From: UBA7236 sp035439505
GTDB taxonomy: Bacteria > Bacteroidota > Bacteroidia > Chitinophagales > BACL12
Direction of reading: 5' to 3'
DNA: 22,803 bases
NCBI GenBank assembly: GCA_035439505.1
Contig: DAORKJ010000062.1
Location: 1-22,803 of the forward strand
In this document: positions 7,542-16,615 of the stretch, in pieces
Layout of the letters: each line of letters starts with the position of its first letter
Numbering within the stretch: position 1 is the stretch's first letter
Program-made: the position numbers and the translations under genes
Notes under the pieces: model-generated
Databases searched by the model: none
Told to the model about the DNA's origin: nothing
Seen by the model: the letters and a program-made list of their open reading frames with translations, nothing else

Positions 7542-10394
7542 TTAAAATTTCCAGCTCAAACCGGCCAAAATATGCCGTTGTTCGTAATATCTTGCTGGAT
7601 TATCAGGTGGTGTCCCGTATGATCGCGGATCGCGTGGGTCAATAAATGACGGGTCGCGCCATTCACTTGGAACCGGGTCGCCATATTGGTAAGCTTCACC
7701 GGTTACAGGATTTACGATGGCGGTATTTAATGTATTCAGCACATTCGTTATTTCTAATGTAAATGCCAGTTGCGTGGTTTTTAAATCCCACCATTTCTTA
7801 TACGTAATATTCAACCAAAAATTGCTGGCTCCAATTTCACTGTATCGTTTCTCAGGGTCAGAAACAATTTCATAAATTGGTCTGCCAGAAATTGCTTCTG
7901 TTCCTTTTAAGGCATAAGGCGTATATCTTTTTCCGGTGCGATAAATGGCCTCGGTATATAATGTCATTTTATTTATCCATGGTTTATTGAATAATCCGGT
8001 AGTATTATCCAATAAAAATATCGCGTAGGTTTTAGCATCTATCGGACTGTCCCAGGCTAATGGTGTTTCCACCGATGTTTCTGAATTTCCTGTCGCCAAA
8101 ATATCTCCTAAAGCCTCAGATGCTGATGAACTCTGGCCTGTAGCAATACTGTAACTCAAAGAAATACTTCCGCTAAACCATTTTTGTATGCGTTTTAAAT
8201 ATGCAATTTCAATGCCTCGAACACGTGCATAATCGGAATTAATTCGAATGGTTCGCGCTACTTCTCTGCCTGTTACATCTTCAATTAAAATAGTACTCGA
8301 TGTGATAAAATCATATTTATCTTTCCAAAATGCAGTAACATTAATGGCATCGTTAGAAGTGATGGACGATTTTAAGCCTAATTCATAAGCAATATCTACT
8401 TCAGGATTTAAATCAGGATTACCAATAAATCCTAATGTACTTCTATCAGCAAAATAAGGGTCCATTCCGGTGTATACATAACTCGGATGCGGCATTACTG
8501 TGCTGTGTCCATAATTAAAAAATAATACCTGATTTTCTTTAATCGGAAACGAAGCAGAAAATTTTGGTAATAAACGCATTTTAAAACGGCGTTCTCCTAA
8601 TCCGTAACTGTCGCTATAATAAGCATCTCTAAATGCTGGTGCGATGGTAGTGGTGGAGTCGGCTACAGCATCATCCAAAAATTTTCCCGGAAACCAATAT
8701 TCTAAACGCAAACCGGCTTCAGCAATTAATCCCAAGTATTTTAATTTATCGGAAATAAATAATGCGCCCGATAATGGATTTACTTTCCACACATCACTAA
8801 TATCTCCCAAACGATACGATTGTGAATAGCTGCCGTCTGCTAATTGTATTGGTGCACCTATCCATGGTCTGGTAATATCTATCCACTGATATTCCTGTGG
8901 TTTTAATTCTGTCCCGAAAAATAATTTATTGCGTGTGTCTTTCGAATAAACATTTGCAGATGCACGAATGGTATATTCCAACACATAATGGTCATGCCAT
9001 AGTGTTGCAATACCACCATTATTGTATAAACCGGGACCAGGATTTACAAAAACAATACTGTCGTCAGGGTTAAATACAGTTGCAGGGTAGGTAACAATAC
9101 TTTCAGGGTCAAACTCTGTATTCACCACATCAGGTCTCCATGGTGCACCATTAGCATCTGCGCGTAATTTTACATACAATCGTGAACCTGTTATCTGATA
9201 ACTAAATGTATTACTAATGGTTTGACTCCACTTGATTGTTTCGAGATTGGTATCATGGGTATAAGTATTGGCATTATCCGGTTGTAAAGCGAATAAAAAC
9301 TGATAACCTGGATTAAAACTTACATCATTGCCTGTAACGCGCAACATATTATAATCCTGATTAATGGTAATACTTTTTAAATAGGTAAAACTCAGTCTGC
9401 GCTTAGGGTCAAATTTATAATCCAATTTCAACATACCTGCCCAGCGGTTATCTTGGTAGGGCGACCACTGTGTATTGGGATAAAGGGATGAAACTACCTG
9501 CTCAGCAGCGGCGCCTTCTCCATTTGGGGAGTTTGGAATAAACGTATCGCTGAAATTCGTTTTAAGTGTTGTATAAAATGTCAGTTTCTTTTTAAAAGCT
9601 AACGGACCACCCATGCCCATTTCCATTACCTGCTGATTCCAAGTGCTGCCGGCATTTTTATTAAATCCGAAATTATCGCGTTTATATCCGGCGTTAAATT
9701 CAAATTTATCATCACCTGATTTAGTCTGCGTATTTACAATACCTGCAGTAGCATTCCCAAATTCCACACCTGCACCACCGGTAGTTACGTCAATTTTGGA
9801 AATACTATTAGTCCCGATGTCAATTCCAAACCCTGTTCCACTCAATGGGTCGCGTGCGGAAACATCGTCGATATAAAATCCGGTTTCATAACTTCTTCCT
9901 CCTCGAATATGCACCCCATCGGAACTCTGGACAACACCGGTTTGCATATTAATTACACTCTGAATTTGTCGCACCGGTTGTAATTCAATTTCTTTGGCAG
10001 TAAGTGTGGAACCTGTTTTAGCATCTTCTACATCAACCAAAGGTTTTTCACCAACAATTACTACTGCTTCATCAAAAGTGAGCACTGTAGATTTTAGGGC
10101 AATATCCAATTTTTTCTTTTCCCCGGCGCTGAATTTTTGAGCGGTAAAAACTGTTTTTTCGTAACCGATGTAGGTAAACTGCACATTGTACTCCCCGGGA
10201 GGAATATCAGCTACCACGTAATTTCCGTCGAAATCGGAAATGGCACCCATGGTAGTTCCGGTGAGAATAATATTTACGCCGGGAAGGGTTTCGCCGGTGC
10301 CGGCATCGGTAACTTTACCTGATAAAGTTGCGGTTTGAGCATCAACAAAAAATGCTGCCAAAACCAAACATAAAACAGATAAAATTTTCCTCAT
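7542..10394 (-). CDS. TonB-dependent outer-membrane receptor with carboxypeptidase-regulatory-like N-terminus
   Basis: This 950-aa outer-membrane transporter has a signal peptide (residues 1-19, Q20). Residues about 22-105 form a CarboxypepD_reg-like (CNA-B-type) domain with LSGKVTDAGTGETLPGVNI and DFDGNYVVADIPPGEY. A TonB-box-like DEAVVIV stretch follows, then the plug domain (about 125-225), including VHIRGGRSYETGFYIDD and a GNATAGIVNTQTKSG segment. The remainder is a 22-stranded-type beta-barrel ending in LSWKF, with the terminal aromatic residue needed for BAM insertion. Plug and barrel families of this type import siderophores, oligosaccharides or peptides using ExbBD-TonB energy; the substrate is not readable. 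No SusD-like lipoprotein follows it, so a classical SusCD glycan locus is not supported; Oar-like receptors are an alternative. It is transcribed divergently from the propeller array. Confidence 0.93.
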   Translation of the reverse strand: MRKILSVLCLVLAAFFVDAQTATLSGKVTDAGTGETLPGVNIILTGTTMGAISDFDGNYVVADIPPGEYNVQFTYIGYEKTVFTAQKFSAGEKKKLDIALKSTVLTFDEAVVIVGEKPLVDVEDAKTGSTLTAKEIELQPVRQIQSVINMQTGVVQSSDGVHIRGGRSYETGFYIDDVSARDPLSGTGFGIDIGTNSISKIDVTTGGAGVEFGNATAGIVNTQTKSGDDKFEFNAGYKRDNFGFNKNAGSTWNQQVMEMGMGGPLAFKKKLTFYTTLKTNFSDTFIPNSPNGEGAAAEQVVSSLYPNTQWSPYQDNRWAGMLKLDYKFDPKRRLSFTYLKSITINQDYNMLRVTGNDVSFNPGYQFLFALQPDNANTYTHDTNLETIKWSQTISNTFSYQITGSRLYVKLRADANGAPWRPDVVNTEFDPESIVTYPATVFNPDDSIVFVNPGPGLYNNGGIATLWHDHYVLEYTIRASANVYSKDTRNKLFFGTELKPQEYQWIDITRPWIGAPIQLADGSYSQSYRLGDISDVWKVNPLSGALFISDKLKYLGLIAEAGLRLEYWFPGKFLDDAVADSTTTIAPAFRDAYYSDSYGLGERRFKMRLLPKFSASFPIKENQVLFFNYGHSTVMPHPSYVYTGMDPYFADRSTLGFIGNPDLNPEVDIAYELGLKSSITSNDAINVTAFWKDKYDFITSSTILIEDVTGREVARTIRINSDYARVRGIEIAYLKRIQKWFSGSISLSYSIATGQSSSASEALGDILATGNSETSVETPLAWDSPIDAKTYAIFLLDNTTGLFNKPWINKMTLYTEAIYRTGKRYTPYALKGTEAISGRPIYEIVSDPEKRYSEIGASNFWLNITYKKWWDLKTTQLAFTLEITNVLNTLNTAIVNPVTGEAYQYGDPVPSEWRDPSFIDPRDPRSYGTPPDNPARYYEQRHILAGLSWKF

Positions 10395-10542
10395 TGGCTC
10401 AAAGTTGAATAATTTGAATGAATTAGTAAAAAAAGCTTGTGGAAAACAATGAAATTAACGTAGAATTAAACCGGCAGGAACGCCTGAAAACCAATTACTT
10501 TTTAGGCATTTGTCACAAAACACCCAATATTTTATGATAATT

Positions 10543-10574
10543 TTTGGTGATAAGGGTTTGGTTGGTTATTTTTA
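10543..10574 (+). promoter_or_regulatory. Candidate promoter of the propeller array
   Basis: TTTG (10543-10546) is followed after 20 nt by TATTTTTA (10567-10574), one mismatch from TAnnTTTG, matching usual Bacteroidota spacing. It would give a leader of about 70 nt before the ATG at 10652. It lies in the 257-bp divergent region shared with the TonB-dependent receptor gene; no convincing receptor promoter was found there. Confidence 0.4.
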
Positions 10575-10651
10575 GTACTGAAACACCCCATGTTTTCTGC
10601 ATTAGCACTTTGTGGGAAATGGGTAATTTTTTATTAACAAAACACACAACT

Positions 10652-12805
10652 ATGCGTAAACTGCTCCTCAGCTTTTGTACTCCAATTTTTATTCTTTTCC
10701 TATTAGGACCTAATATTGATATATCCGCTCAAGCACCCGCCATCGAATGGCAGCAATCCTACGGCGGAACCGAAGCCGATTTCATGAATGTAGCGCTCAG
10801 CACCAGCGACGGCGGATATTTTTTTGCCGGGGATTCTTATTCTTCTATCACAGGTAACAAAACGGAAAACTCCAACGGCGCAACCGATTTTTGGGTAGTA
10901 AAAACGGACGCCAATGGCACTATTGAATGGCAAAATGCTATCGGCGGTTCTGCTTACGATGTGTTATACGATGCGCACCAAACACCTGATGGTGGATACA
11001 TTATCGGTGGTTACTCCAGCTCGGGCATTTCCGGCGATAAAACGGAAAGCAACTTGGGTGAACAGGATTATTGGGTGCTCAAACTCAGCAGCACCGGCAC
11101 AATTGAATGGCAAAATTCGCTCCGTACCAATAAAAATGATATGTGCACCTCTCTTCATCCCACCAGCGATGGAGGTTATATTGTGGGTGGTTTTTCTTCG
11201 GGCGGAGTTAATGGCGATAAAACCACCGCTAGCAAGGGCCTCGACGATTTCTGGATTTTAAAATTGGATGCTTCAGGCAATATCAGCTGGCAAAAAACAA
11301 TTGGTGGAAGTGGTACTGACATGTTAGTGACTATTCGCCAAACTAGTGACGGAGGTTACATTGTTGGCGGGTCTTCAATATCTAACGCTTCAGGCGATAA
11401 AACTGAAAATTCCAATGGGGCTTACGACTACTGGATTATGAAATTAACTTCAACAGGCACAATAACCTGGCAAAATACCATCGGTGGAAGTGATATGGAT
11501 GCTTTAAGCGATGTTATTCAAACCAACGACGGCGGTTATTTATTAGGAGGTTATTCATCTTCAGGAATTAGCGGCGATAAATCAGAAGCAAATTTAGGCT
11601 CTGATGATTATTGGGTGGTAAAAATAGACGCATCAGGAAACATCACCTGGCAAAATACTATTGGCGGCACAGGACGTGATGTTTTAACCGGAATACATCA
11701 ATCATCAGATAATGGTTATGTAATTGCAGGTTATACACCTTCAGGTATCTCCGGAGATAAAACCGAGGCTACCTACGGCGGATTTTCTTATGGCGATTAT
11801 TGGATTTTAAAATTAGATAACAGCGGTAATTTAATTTGGCAAAAAACAATTGGTGGAAATGGTGAAGATTTATCCGGTGGACTAGATATTACACCTGATG
11901 GATCAATTATTATTTCCGGCACTTCTATGTCGCCCATATCAGGAAATAAAACGACACCATTTTATGGTATCGCCGATTTTTGGGCAATAAAATTAGTTGC
12001 TAATTGTACACCAACTGAAGAAGTGTGTAATGCAATTGATGACGATTGCAATGGAATAATTGATGATGGTGTGATAATTTATGCTACTGCAATACCTTTA
12101 GGCCCTACAACTATATGTCAGGGAAATACAGTAACATTTACTGCTGATTACAATGGTGATGATATCCAATGGCAGCGCAATGGGGCAAATATTACAGGAG
12201 CAACAAGTATGAATTATACCGCAAATAAAGCAGGTATGTATAGTTGCGTAACAACCAATGACTGTGGTGAGGCAACTTCCACTGCTGTTAATGTTACTAT
12301 TAATAAAAATCCAAGTGCAGTAATTACAGCGGCGGGACCTACCTCGTTTTGTGCAGGTGGAAGTGTAACATTAAATGTCACACCAGTACCAGGTTGCACC
12401 TATCAGTGGTATAAAGGCGGAGGTTTAATACTTGGCGCAACAGGAACAGCTTATGTGGCATCTACACCCGGAAATTATAAATGTTACGTCACCAAAATAG
12501 CAACCGGTTGTTATAAAAGTTCTAATTCAATACCGGTGAGTATTACCTGCAAGGAAAATATTAGCGACTCCCAAAATGAATTGACTGTTTATCCAAATCC
12601 GGCTAATCAAAATATTGTTATCCTAACCAATTTTATTGGTGAAAATACCATTACCATTATTGATGCAGTTGGAAATAATGTGATGCAAGTGAATACTACA
12701 GCAACAGTATTAGAAATTAATATCAGCAATTTACCTGCGGGTATGTATAGCGTTTTATTGCAAAATGCAAATGGACAAAACACCACGCATTTTATTAAAA
12801 ATTAA
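10652..12805 (+). CDS. Array gene 1: seven-blade propeller, MopE motif, two Ig-like domains, T9SS tail
   Basis: This 717-aa secreted protein starts at the ATG that gives a proper signal peptide (residues 1-26, Q27); an upstream in-frame TTG at 10544 would bury it. Residues 31-449 are seven repeats of 56-63 aa with consensus IxWQNTIGG..D.L....QTSDGGYI.GG.S.SGISGDKTE....DYWVVKLDASGN. A MopE-like motif follows (456-473, C-N-x-I-D-D-D-C-N-G-I-I-D-D-G), seen in copper-binding MopE-type proteins. Two Ig-like domains (about 474-550 and 551-633) each carry a W and paired Cys. The sorting domain spans 644-717, with YPNP at 647-650. Blade 3 has lost the usual TIGG. The first third uses more C-ending codons than the rest. 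Expected to be displayed on the outer membrane via the T9SS; ligand unknown. Confidence 0.9.
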   Translation: MRKLLLSFCTPIFILFLLGPNIDISAQAPAIEWQQSYGGTEADFMNVALSTSDGGYFFAGDSYSSITGNKTENSNGATDFWVVKTDANGTIEWQNAIGGSAYDVLYDAHQTPDGGYIIGGYSSSGISGDKTESNLGEQDYWVLKLSSTGTIEWQNSLRTNKNDMCTSLHPTSDGGYIVGGFSSGGVNGDKTTASKGLDDFWILKLDASGNISWQKTIGGSGTDMLVTIRQTSDGGYIVGGSSISNASGDKTENSNGAYDYWIMKLTSTGTITWQNTIGGSDMDALSDVIQTNDGGYLLGGYSSSGISGDKSEANLGSDDYWVVKIDASGNITWQNTIGGTGRDVLTGIHQSSDNGYVIAGYTPSGISGDKTEATYGGFSYGDYWILKLDNSGNLIWQKTIGGNGEDLSGGLDITPDGSIIISGTSMSPISGNKTTPFYGIADFWAIKLVANCTPTEEVCNAIDDDCNGIIDDGVIIYATAIPLGPTTICQGNTVTFTADYNGDDIQWQRNGANITGATSMNYTANKAGMYSCVTTNDCGEATSTAVNVTINKNPSAVITAAGPTSFCAGGSVTLNVTPVPGCTYQWYKGGGLILGATGTAYVASTPGNYKCYVTKIATGCYKSSNSIPVSITCKENISDSQNELTVYPNPANQNIVILTNFIGENTITIIDAVGNNVMQVNTTATVLEINISNLPAGMYSVLLQNANGQNTTHFIKN
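10742..11998 (+). repeat. Seven tandem ~180-bp units (propeller of array gene 1)
   Basis: Seven in-frame units encode blades of 60, 60, 60, 60, 60, 63 and 56 aa. The DNA has diverged but the protein consensus is clear. The last unit is shorter because it stops after the DFWAIKLV strand, as expected for a closed propeller. Confidence 0.9.
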
Positions 12806-12815
12806 AAATAAATGT

Positions 12816-14705
12816 ATGAGAAAATTATCCCTCATTTTAATATTGACATATTGTAGTGCAAACATATTTGCCCAAGCACCGGATATCGAATGGCAGAATA
12901 CGATTGGCGGTAACTCTGCAGACTTATGTTATAACGCTCTTGCAACAAGCGATGGTGGATTTCTATTAATTGGCAATTCGAATTCATTTATTTCCGGAGA
13001 TAAAACAGAAAATAATTTAGGTATTGCTGCTTCTTACGATTATTGGGTAGTAAAAATTGATGCCTCCGGTAATGTTGTCTGGGATAATACCATTGGTGGA
13101 TATAAATCGGAAGATTTACGCAGTTTAATCGAAACTTCTGATGGTGGATATTTATTAGGCGGATGGTCCGATTCAGATATCAGCGTCGATAAATCTGAAA
13201 ACAGAATCGGTGGTGCCGGTTATGGAGATTATTGGGTAGTGAAATTAGATTTAGATGGCAATATCCTATGGGAAAATACGATTGGTGGAACTAAAAGTGA
13301 TGAATTATACGACATTGAAGAAACGGCATCCGGAACTTATATTTTAGGTGGGACTTCTTATTCACCCGCCGATTTCGATAAAACAATACCTTCTACTAAT
13401 CATGATATCTGGCTGGTTGAAATCGATAATTTAGGTAACGTAATTTGGCAAAAAGTAATTGGTGGATCTTCTACCGACCGATTTGTTGAAATGGAAATAA
13501 CTTCAGATGGAGGATTATTAATTGGTGCTTCATCTTTATCCGGAATAAGTGGCGATAAAACAGAAATTAATCATGGTGGAAATGATTTGTGGGTTATTAA
13601 ATTGGATGCAGCTCGTAATATTCAATGGGAAAATTCTTTTGGCGGAACAATTAGTGACTATATGCGCGATGTTATCGAATTACCCGAAGGTGGTTATATG
13701 ATACTTGGTGCATCCCAATCCAACATGTCTGCCGATAAATCAGATAATGCATTTGGCGTTATGAATTATAACGACTTTTGGCTGATTAAATTAGATGAAG
13801 ACGGTAATGCTTTATGGGATACCATTTATGGCGGTGATGGGGAAGATTACCCTGCAAGTGTAATGCTGTCTACTGATGGCAATATATTATTACTTGGCAA
13901 TTCAAATTCGCAAATTAGCGGAAATAAAACAACTAATACCTACGCAAGCACTTATGACATTTGGGTAATAAAAATTACTACCAATGGCGTAAAATTATGG
14001 GAAAAGTGTATGGGTGGCGATAGTTATGATTTTCCAGCTGAAATGGTTTTAGCTAATGATGGAGGAGTGGTAATTGCCTCTCAAAGTTATTCAACTGTTT
14101 CAGGCGATAAAACAGAAGCGAATGTTGGCGGAGCCAGCTCGGACTTTTGGGTAATTAAACTTGTTTCTGAAGTTTGTCCGGCACCTGTTGGATTATATGC
14201 GGATAATATTACACCAAATAAAGCAACAATACATTGGGATAATATCACCGCTGCGGAATCCTATCAAATTTGGTATCGACCAATTGGTGGCGGTGCATGG
14301 CTGAAAAAATCGGCACCAACAAATGTAAAAACAATAAAATCTTTGTTGCCTGCAAGTACTTATGAATATAAAATAAGAACCAGTTGTAACCCTGGTGAAT
14401 ACAGTGAATTTTCTGCAGTAAATAATTTCACCACTTTACCTTTTAGAACAGCTGTTGATTTACTTGAAACTGATTATCAGGTTTATCCAAATCCTGCCAT
14501 AAATGAATTAGTAATTACCGGCAATTTCTCCGGGCAAACACAATTACAAATTGTAGATGTAACTGGAAAACTAGTGCAACAAATTATATGCATATCAAAT
14601 AGCAACGAACAATTACTGGATGTATCATCACTACCTTCCGGTATGTATTATATCACAATAAAAAATTCAAACACAATACAGACTATTCAGTTTATTCATC
14701 AATAA
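12816..14705 (+). CDS. Array gene 2: seven-blade propeller, FN3-like domain, T9SS tail
   Basis: This 629-aa secreted paralogue starts 10 nt after the stop of gene 1. The ATG at 12816 gives a clean signal peptide (1-19, Q20); the longer frame from 12765 would overlap gene 1. Residues 24-450 are seven blades, more diverged than in the other paralogues: blade 3 has no GG at its QTSDGG position, and blades 5 and 7 vary the WQNTIGG strand. In place of the metal motif and Ig domains is one fibronectin-III-like domain (about 454-542), with ATIHWDNI, YQIWYRP and STYEYKIRTSC. The type A sorting domain follows, with YPNP near 556-559. Same operon and presumably the same surface role as gene 1, on a shorter stalk. 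Confidence 0.9.
   Translation: MRKLSLILILTYCSANIFAQAPDIEWQNTIGGNSADLCYNALATSDGGFLLIGNSNSFISGDKTENNLGIAASYDYWVVKIDASGNVVWDNTIGGYKSEDLRSLIETSDGGYLLGGWSDSDISVDKSENRIGGAGYGDYWVVKLDLDGNILWENTIGGTKSDELYDIEETASGTYILGGTSYSPADFDKTIPSTNHDIWLVEIDNLGNVIWQKVIGGSSTDRFVEMEITSDGGLLIGASSLSGISGDKTEINHGGNDLWVIKLDAARNIQWENSFGGTISDYMRDVIELPEGGYMILGASQSNMSADKSDNAFGVMNYNDFWLIKLDEDGNALWDTIYGGDGEDYPASVMLSTDGNILLLGNSNSQISGNKTTNTYASTYDIWVIKITTNGVKLWEKCMGGDSYDFPAEMVLANDGGVVIASQSYSTVSGDKTEANVGGASSDFWVIKLVSEVCPAPVGLYADNITPNKATIHWDNITAAESYQIWYRPIGGGAWLKKSAPTNVKTIKSLLPASTYEYKIRTSCNPGEYSEFSAVNNFTTLPFRTAVDLLETDYQVYPNPAINELVITGNFSGQTQLQIVDVTGKLVQQIICISNSNEQLLDVSSLPSGMYYITIKNSNTIQTIQFIHQ
12885..14165 (+). repeat. Seven tandem units (propeller of array gene 2)
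   Basis: The units encode blades of 63, 63, 59, 60, 63, 61 and 58 aa. Length changes fall mainly in the loop between the GDKTE segment and the DYW strand, the most variable loop in all six proteins. Confidence 0.88.
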
Positions 14706-14714
14706 CGTTCAACT

Positions 14715-16592
14715 ATGTTTCAGACAAAACACGCAGGAAAAGTCTTAACTGTCATGTTAAGCACAACATTGTTATTCAACAATAAATTAATGAACGCTCA
14801 ATCTCCCGGCATTGAGTGGCAGGGAGTTTATGGAGGAACCGCTTCCGATTATTTGACCTCTTCACGCCAAACTGCAGATGGCGGATATATTATTGGCGGC
14901 TATTCAAATAGCGGAATTAATGGTAATAAATCGGAGGACAAAATTGGCCTTTACGATTATTGGATAATCAAAACCGATAGCGCCGGAAATATTGTTTGGC
15001 AAAATGTAATCGGCGGAACACAAAACGATTATTTAAATAATGTGGAACCAACAGCTGATGGCGGATATATTTTAGGTGGTACTTCTTTTAGTGATAGCAC
15101 TGCCGATAAATCGGAAAATAAAAATGGCGCTCAGGATTTCTGGATTGTAAAAACAGATGCTTCAGGAAATATTGTATGGGAAAATACTATCGGTGGTGAT
15201 GCATATGATTATTTACACATCATACATCAAACGCCTGATGGGGGATATATTGCAGGTGGGTATTCCGACAGCGGACTAAGCGGCGATAAATCTGAAGCCG
15301 GTCAGGGTTTTATCGATTACTGGATTGTAAAATTAGATGCATTCGGAAATATCGAGTGGGATAATACCATCGGCGGAAGTGGCTCTGATAATTTATTTGA
15401 TATCAGTTTAACAAGTGATGGTGGTTATATTGTTGCAGGTTCATCAACAAGTGGTATCAGCGGCGATAAAACGGAAGCTGCTGCAGGAAACGATTATTGG
15501 ATTTTAAAATTAGACGGCAGCGGAAATATCGAATGGCAAAATACCATTGGTGGCAGCAGTGAAGATATTCCTGCAAGTATTGTTCAAACAGGAGATGGTG
15601 GTTATATCGTTGGTGGAAAATCTAACTCTGCAATCAGTGGTGATAAAACAGAAGCTGCTGTAGGCGGTAACGATTATTGGGTAATTAAATTAGATGTTTC
15701 GGGAAATATCGAATGGCAAAATACCATAGGTGGAACCGGTTCCGATATCGTAAATAAAGTAATGCAAGCCAGCGATGGTGAATATATGATCGCTGGAACT
15801 TCTGCCAGCCCGTTAAGTGGCGATAAAACAGAAGCATCAATGGGTTTAGATGATTACTGGTTAGTAAAAATCGACGAACTCGGTGTAATAACCTGGGATA
15901 ATACTATCGGTGGAAATAAAAGCGATAATTTGGTTGATGTGCAGGTAACCAGCGATAACGGTTACATGTTAGGTGGTTACAGCAGCACAAATGTAAATGG
16001 CGATAAAACGGTTGCCGGTTTTGGTGGTATCGATTTTTGGAATATCAAATTACTTCCTGAAATTTGTCCTGTTCCTTTTGGTGCTTTTGCTGATAATATC
16101 ACGGCAATTAAAGCCACAGTGCATTGGAACCCAATTCCTAGTATCGAATTATTCCAAATCTGGTATCGTCCTGTTGGTTCACCAACCTGGTTGAAAAAAA
16201 CAACGACAACAAATTCTAAAGTATTAAAATCATTAACACCTGAAACTACCTACGAATACAAAATCAGAACAAAATGCCTGGATGGTGAATTTGGTGAATT
16301 TACTGCATTAAACAATTTTACCACTTTACCATTACGTGAAGCAACTATGAATGAACGTTCATTCATAGAGGTGTATCCGAACCCGGCGAATGAAGTTATC
16401 ACAATTGATATCGCTACAGTTTATGAAAACGGCGTAATTACAATTTGTGACATGACCGGTGCCATCGTTAAACAATTAAATATCACAGGTTCTTCTGAAA
16501 TGGTAGATATTAGTGATATACCTTCAGGATTTTACATCATAACAATGATACTGGATGAAAATGTCCAGGCAATACAACTAATAAAACAATAA
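14715..16592 (+). CDS. Array gene 3: seven-blade propeller, FN3-like domain, T9SS tail
   Basis: This 625-aa secreted paralogue starts 9 nt after gene 2 (the tightest spacing in the array). The signal peptide is residues 1-28 (Q29). Residues 33-447 are seven blades of 56-60 aa, the most uniform of the first three proteins. The FN3-like domain (about 451-539) closely follows that of gene 2: the segments IWYRP, W-L-K-K, YEYKIRT and NNFTTLP recur at matching positions. The sorting domain follows, with YPNP near 557-560. Genes 2 and 3 are therefore sister copies with the same stalk. Function unknown beyond surface display. Confidence 0.9.
   Translation: MFQTKHAGKVLTVMLSTTLLFNNKLMNAQSPGIEWQGVYGGTASDYLTSSRQTADGGYIIGGYSNSGINGNKSEDKIGLYDYWIIKTDSAGNIVWQNVIGGTQNDYLNNVEPTADGGYILGGTSFSDSTADKSENKNGAQDFWIVKTDASGNIVWENTIGGDAYDYLHIIHQTPDGGYIAGGYSDSGLSGDKSEAGQGFIDYWIVKLDAFGNIEWDNTIGGSGSDNLFDISLTSDGGYIVAGSSTSGISGDKTEAAAGNDYWILKLDGSGNIEWQNTIGGSSEDIPASIVQTGDGGYIVGGKSNSAISGDKTEAAVGGNDYWVIKLDVSGNIEWQNTIGGTGSDIVNKVMQASDGEYMIAGTSASPLSGDKTEASMGLDDYWLVKIDELGVITWDNTIGGNKSDNLVDVQVTSDNGYMLGGYSSTNVNGDKTVAGFGGIDFWNIKLLPEICPVPFGAFADNITAIKATVHWNPIPSIELFQIWYRPVGSPTWLKKTTTTNSKVLKSLTPETTYEYKIRTKCLDGEFGEFTALNNFTTLPLREATMNERSFIEVYPNPANEVITIDIATVYENGVITICDMTGAIVKQLNITGSSEMVDISDIPSGFYIITMILDENVQAIQLIKQ
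14811..16055 (+). repeat. Seven tandem ~180-bp units (propeller of array gene 3)
   Basis: The units encode blades of 60, 60, 60, 59, 60, 60 and 56 aa. Blades 4, 5 and 6 are close to the consensus, with the strand IEW(D/Q)NTIGG and the motif SGDKTEA repeated. Confidence 0.9.
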
Positions 16593-16615
16593 TCTAAAAT
16601 AAAAAAAAACAATAA

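Noticed and set aside
7542..10394. SusC-type receptor of a polysaccharide utilisation locus
   Set aside because: No SusD-like lipoprotein, glycoside hydrolase set or regulator is adjacent, so only a general TonB-dependent receptor is called.
10544..10651. Upstream in-frame TTG start for array gene 1
   Set aside because: It would add 36 residues before a good signal peptide; the ATG at 10652 matches the other five array proteins.
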